This document shows, piece by piece, positions 62,908-64,000 of a DNA stretch of 64,000 nt. The DNA is taken from the NCBI GenBank assembly GCA_050953825.1, contig JBMNNF010000005.1, positions 89,669 to 153,668 on the forward strand, in the 5' to 3' direction. Position 1 is the first letter of the stretch. Each line of letters starts with the position of its first letter. Source of the DNA: DUQW01 sp050953825. GTDB lineage: Bacteria > Bacillota_I > Bacilli_A > Acholeplasmatales > Acholeplasmataceae. The position numbers and the translations under genes were made by a program. Under the pieces are notes generated by a model, which was not told where the DNA came from, searched no databases, and was given only the letters and a program-made list of their open reading frames with translations.

Positions 62908-64000
62908 ATGCGAAAAAGTTTGATATTTATCCTGACATTACTATTTAGCTTTTTACTTATAGGTTGTAATGGTAGTGTTGAAGTGGAGACTGTTAATTTA
63001 CCTAATTTAAATAATTTAAACAAATCTCAAGTCTTAACTAAAATGGATGAATTGGGATTAGATACGGTTATTTTGGATGAAGTTAATAATAAAGCGCAAG
63101 AAGGTTTATTTTCTAGTTTTGGTGATGATTTTAAAGTTGGTGATGAAGTAGAAAAAGGTAGTGAAATTAAGGTTTATTTTGCGATTCATAAAAATACCTT
63201 ACCAGATTTAACTGGTCTAACTAAAGAAGAAGCGGTAACGGAGTTTAGTTATGTTAGATTTAATTATACAATTGTAGAAGTTGAATCTGATGAAGTAGGA
63301 CTAGGGAAGTTTTTACGATATGATCATTATGAAACGGGAACTGAATTACCAGAAGATACTGTAGTAACTGTTTATTTCGCTTTAAAACCATTTCCTGAAA
63401 AACATAAATTAATTATTTCCAAGTATGTTGAAGGAAGACAAAATAATAAAGGTTTTGAAATTTATAATAGTTTAGATCAAGAACTAGATTTATCATTATT
63501 TACTATTGGCATATATCATAACGGTTCTGAGAATCCTACTAAAGTTATTACTTTTTCTCAAGAGACAATTAAAGCCAAAGGGGTAATTGTCATTGTTGAT
63601 GAAAATTCAACTCAAGAATTTAAAGAGAAGGCGACTCAAATTGAATCACTTAATATTGATGGTAATGATGCAATTGCGATTTTATATCGTGGTGAAGTAT
63701 TAGATGTAGTCGGGCATATTGGAATGGGTATGGTACATATCAACAATATGACTTTAATTAGAGAAGAAAATATTACTGAAAATAAAAACACCTTTAGTCT
63801 TTATGATTGGGACGAATATGGTAAAAATAGATATGATCTATTTGGGGCACATCCAGTAATTTATCCGAAAACTTTCACTATTAGTGAGGAGTGGTTAACT
63901 AAAGATTATTTTACTGAAGATGGTGGTGTGGTGAAAGTGACTTATGAAGGAACTGCGGATGGTGATACTTCATATTTTGCTCCACATTTCTTAACAAATA
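62908..64000 (+). CDS. Lipoprotein with PASTA-like repeats, lamin-tail domain and probable nuclease start (3' truncated)
   Basis: Open from ATG 62908 to the window end (364 codons), with AAGGAGGT upstream and a TATAAT at 62874-62879. Lipobox LLIGC (Cys20). Two PASTA-like repeats follow (about 27-92, LPNLNNLNKSQVLTKMDELG; about 96-160, LPDLTGLTKEEAVTEF). Residues about 168-320 resemble a lamin-tail domain (KLIISKYVEG...GFEIYNS, later GNDAIAILYRGEVLDVVG). The last visible part, VVKVTYEGTADGDTSYF, looks like the first strand of a staphylococcal-nuclease domain. Possibly an extracellular nuclease; the catalytic part is outside the window. Confidence 0.7.
   Translation, partial: MRKSLIFILTLLFSFLLIGCNGSVEVETVNLPNLNNLNKSQVLTKMDELGLDTVILDEVNNKAQEGLFSSFGDDFKVGDEVEKGSEIKVYFAIHKNTLPDLTGLTKEEAVTEFSYVRFNYTIVEVESDEVGLGKFLRYDHYETGTELPEDTVVTVYFALKPFPEKHKLIISKYVEGRQNNKGFEIYNSLDQELDLSLFTIGIYHNGSENPTKVITFSQETIKAKGVIVIVDENSTQEFKEKATQIESLNIDGNDAIAILYRGEVLDVVGHIGMGMVHINNMTLIREENITENKNTFSLYDWDEYGKNRYDLFGAHPVIYPKTFTISEEWLTKDYFTEDGGVVKVTYEGTADGDTSYFAPHFLTN

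Noticed and set aside
1..64000. Mycoplasma-type code with TGA as Trp
   Set aside because: Many complete genes end at TGA exactly at the family's usual length, and conserved tryptophans use TGG. prfB (UGA release factor) is present.
1..64000. CRISPR array, insertion sequence, prophage or tRNA genes
   Set aside because: No regularly spaced direct repeats, transposase or phage genes, and no cloverleaf-like sequence was found in the spacers on either strand by eye.

Overview
The window is AT-rich, single-copy bacterial chromosome with short spacers, many gene overlaps and frequent TTG/GTG starts. TGA acts as a stop throughout (for example at the ends of the methylaspartate ammonia-lyase, rimP and ftsK genes) and Trp is read only from TGG, so the code is the standard one. 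Gene content (RNase J, ylxR/ylxQ, ylxM between ftsY and ffh, rbgA, a short IF-2, RecX, YitT, ECF-type vitamin uptake, lipoprotein-rich surface) points to a low-GC Firmicute. The small proteins, absence of wall-synthesis genes and lipoprotein-dominated surface suggest the neighbourhood of the deep-branching Mollicutes (Acholeplasma, Izemoplasma or Haloplasma type). That placement is inference. No rRNA, tRNA, CRISPR array, insertion sequence or prophage was seen.

Layout. 1-1883: 3' part of uvrC and a DnaQ-type exonuclease. 2140-13909: one tightly packed 12-gene operon behind a structured leader with an intrinsic terminator. It encodes B12-dependent glutamate mutase (glmS, glmL, glmE), methylaspartate ammonia-lyase, a full citrate-lyase-type enzyme with its maturation proteins (citD, citE, citF, citC, fused citX-citG), then a cobalamin acquisition block: a lipoprotein, a DUF4430 membrane protein, an ECF S-component and a corrinoid adenosyltransferase. 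Read together this is the methylaspartate route of glutamate fermentation, in which the lyase most probably cleaves citramalate to pyruvate and acetate. The operon carries its own cofactor supply. Mesaconase is the one enzyme not seen.

13994-17617: RNase J, a HAD phosphatase, coaD and a small membrane protein. 17878-22099: the rimP-nusA-ylxR-ylxQ-infB-rbfA operon with a hairpin leader. 22213-27329: priA, fmt, pgpA and a membrane protein with a degenerate HD-GYP domain. 27446-28799: an S-box-like SAM riboswitch and metK. 28998-35818: secA, prfB (no frameshift), yitT, an S41 protease and recX. 35815-40599: glycogen branching enzyme, phosphorylase and a P-loop kinase. 41606-48618: a membrane-anchored protein, an ftsK lacking its membrane domain, lepB, rbgA, rnhB and topA. 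48679-48778: an apparent free-standing small RNA with three CCCC motifs. 48830-51513: ftsY-ylxM-ffh.

51514-64000: a carbohydrate-type ABC transporter region controlled by a perfect cre-like operator over a promoter -35 and by a leader with tiny ORFs and a terminator. Both permeases carry unusual N-terminal additions (one about 455 residues of charged coiled coil). The operon continues with an Ig-domain solute-binding lipoprotein and a 1367-residue modular surface lipoprotein. A separate lipoprotein with PASTA, lamin-tail and probable nuclease regions runs off the end of the window.

The most interesting items are the two-protein intrinsic-factor-like B12 capture block inside a B12-dependent fermentation operon, the C-rich small RNA at 48.7 kb, and the coiled-coil permease of the ABC transporter.
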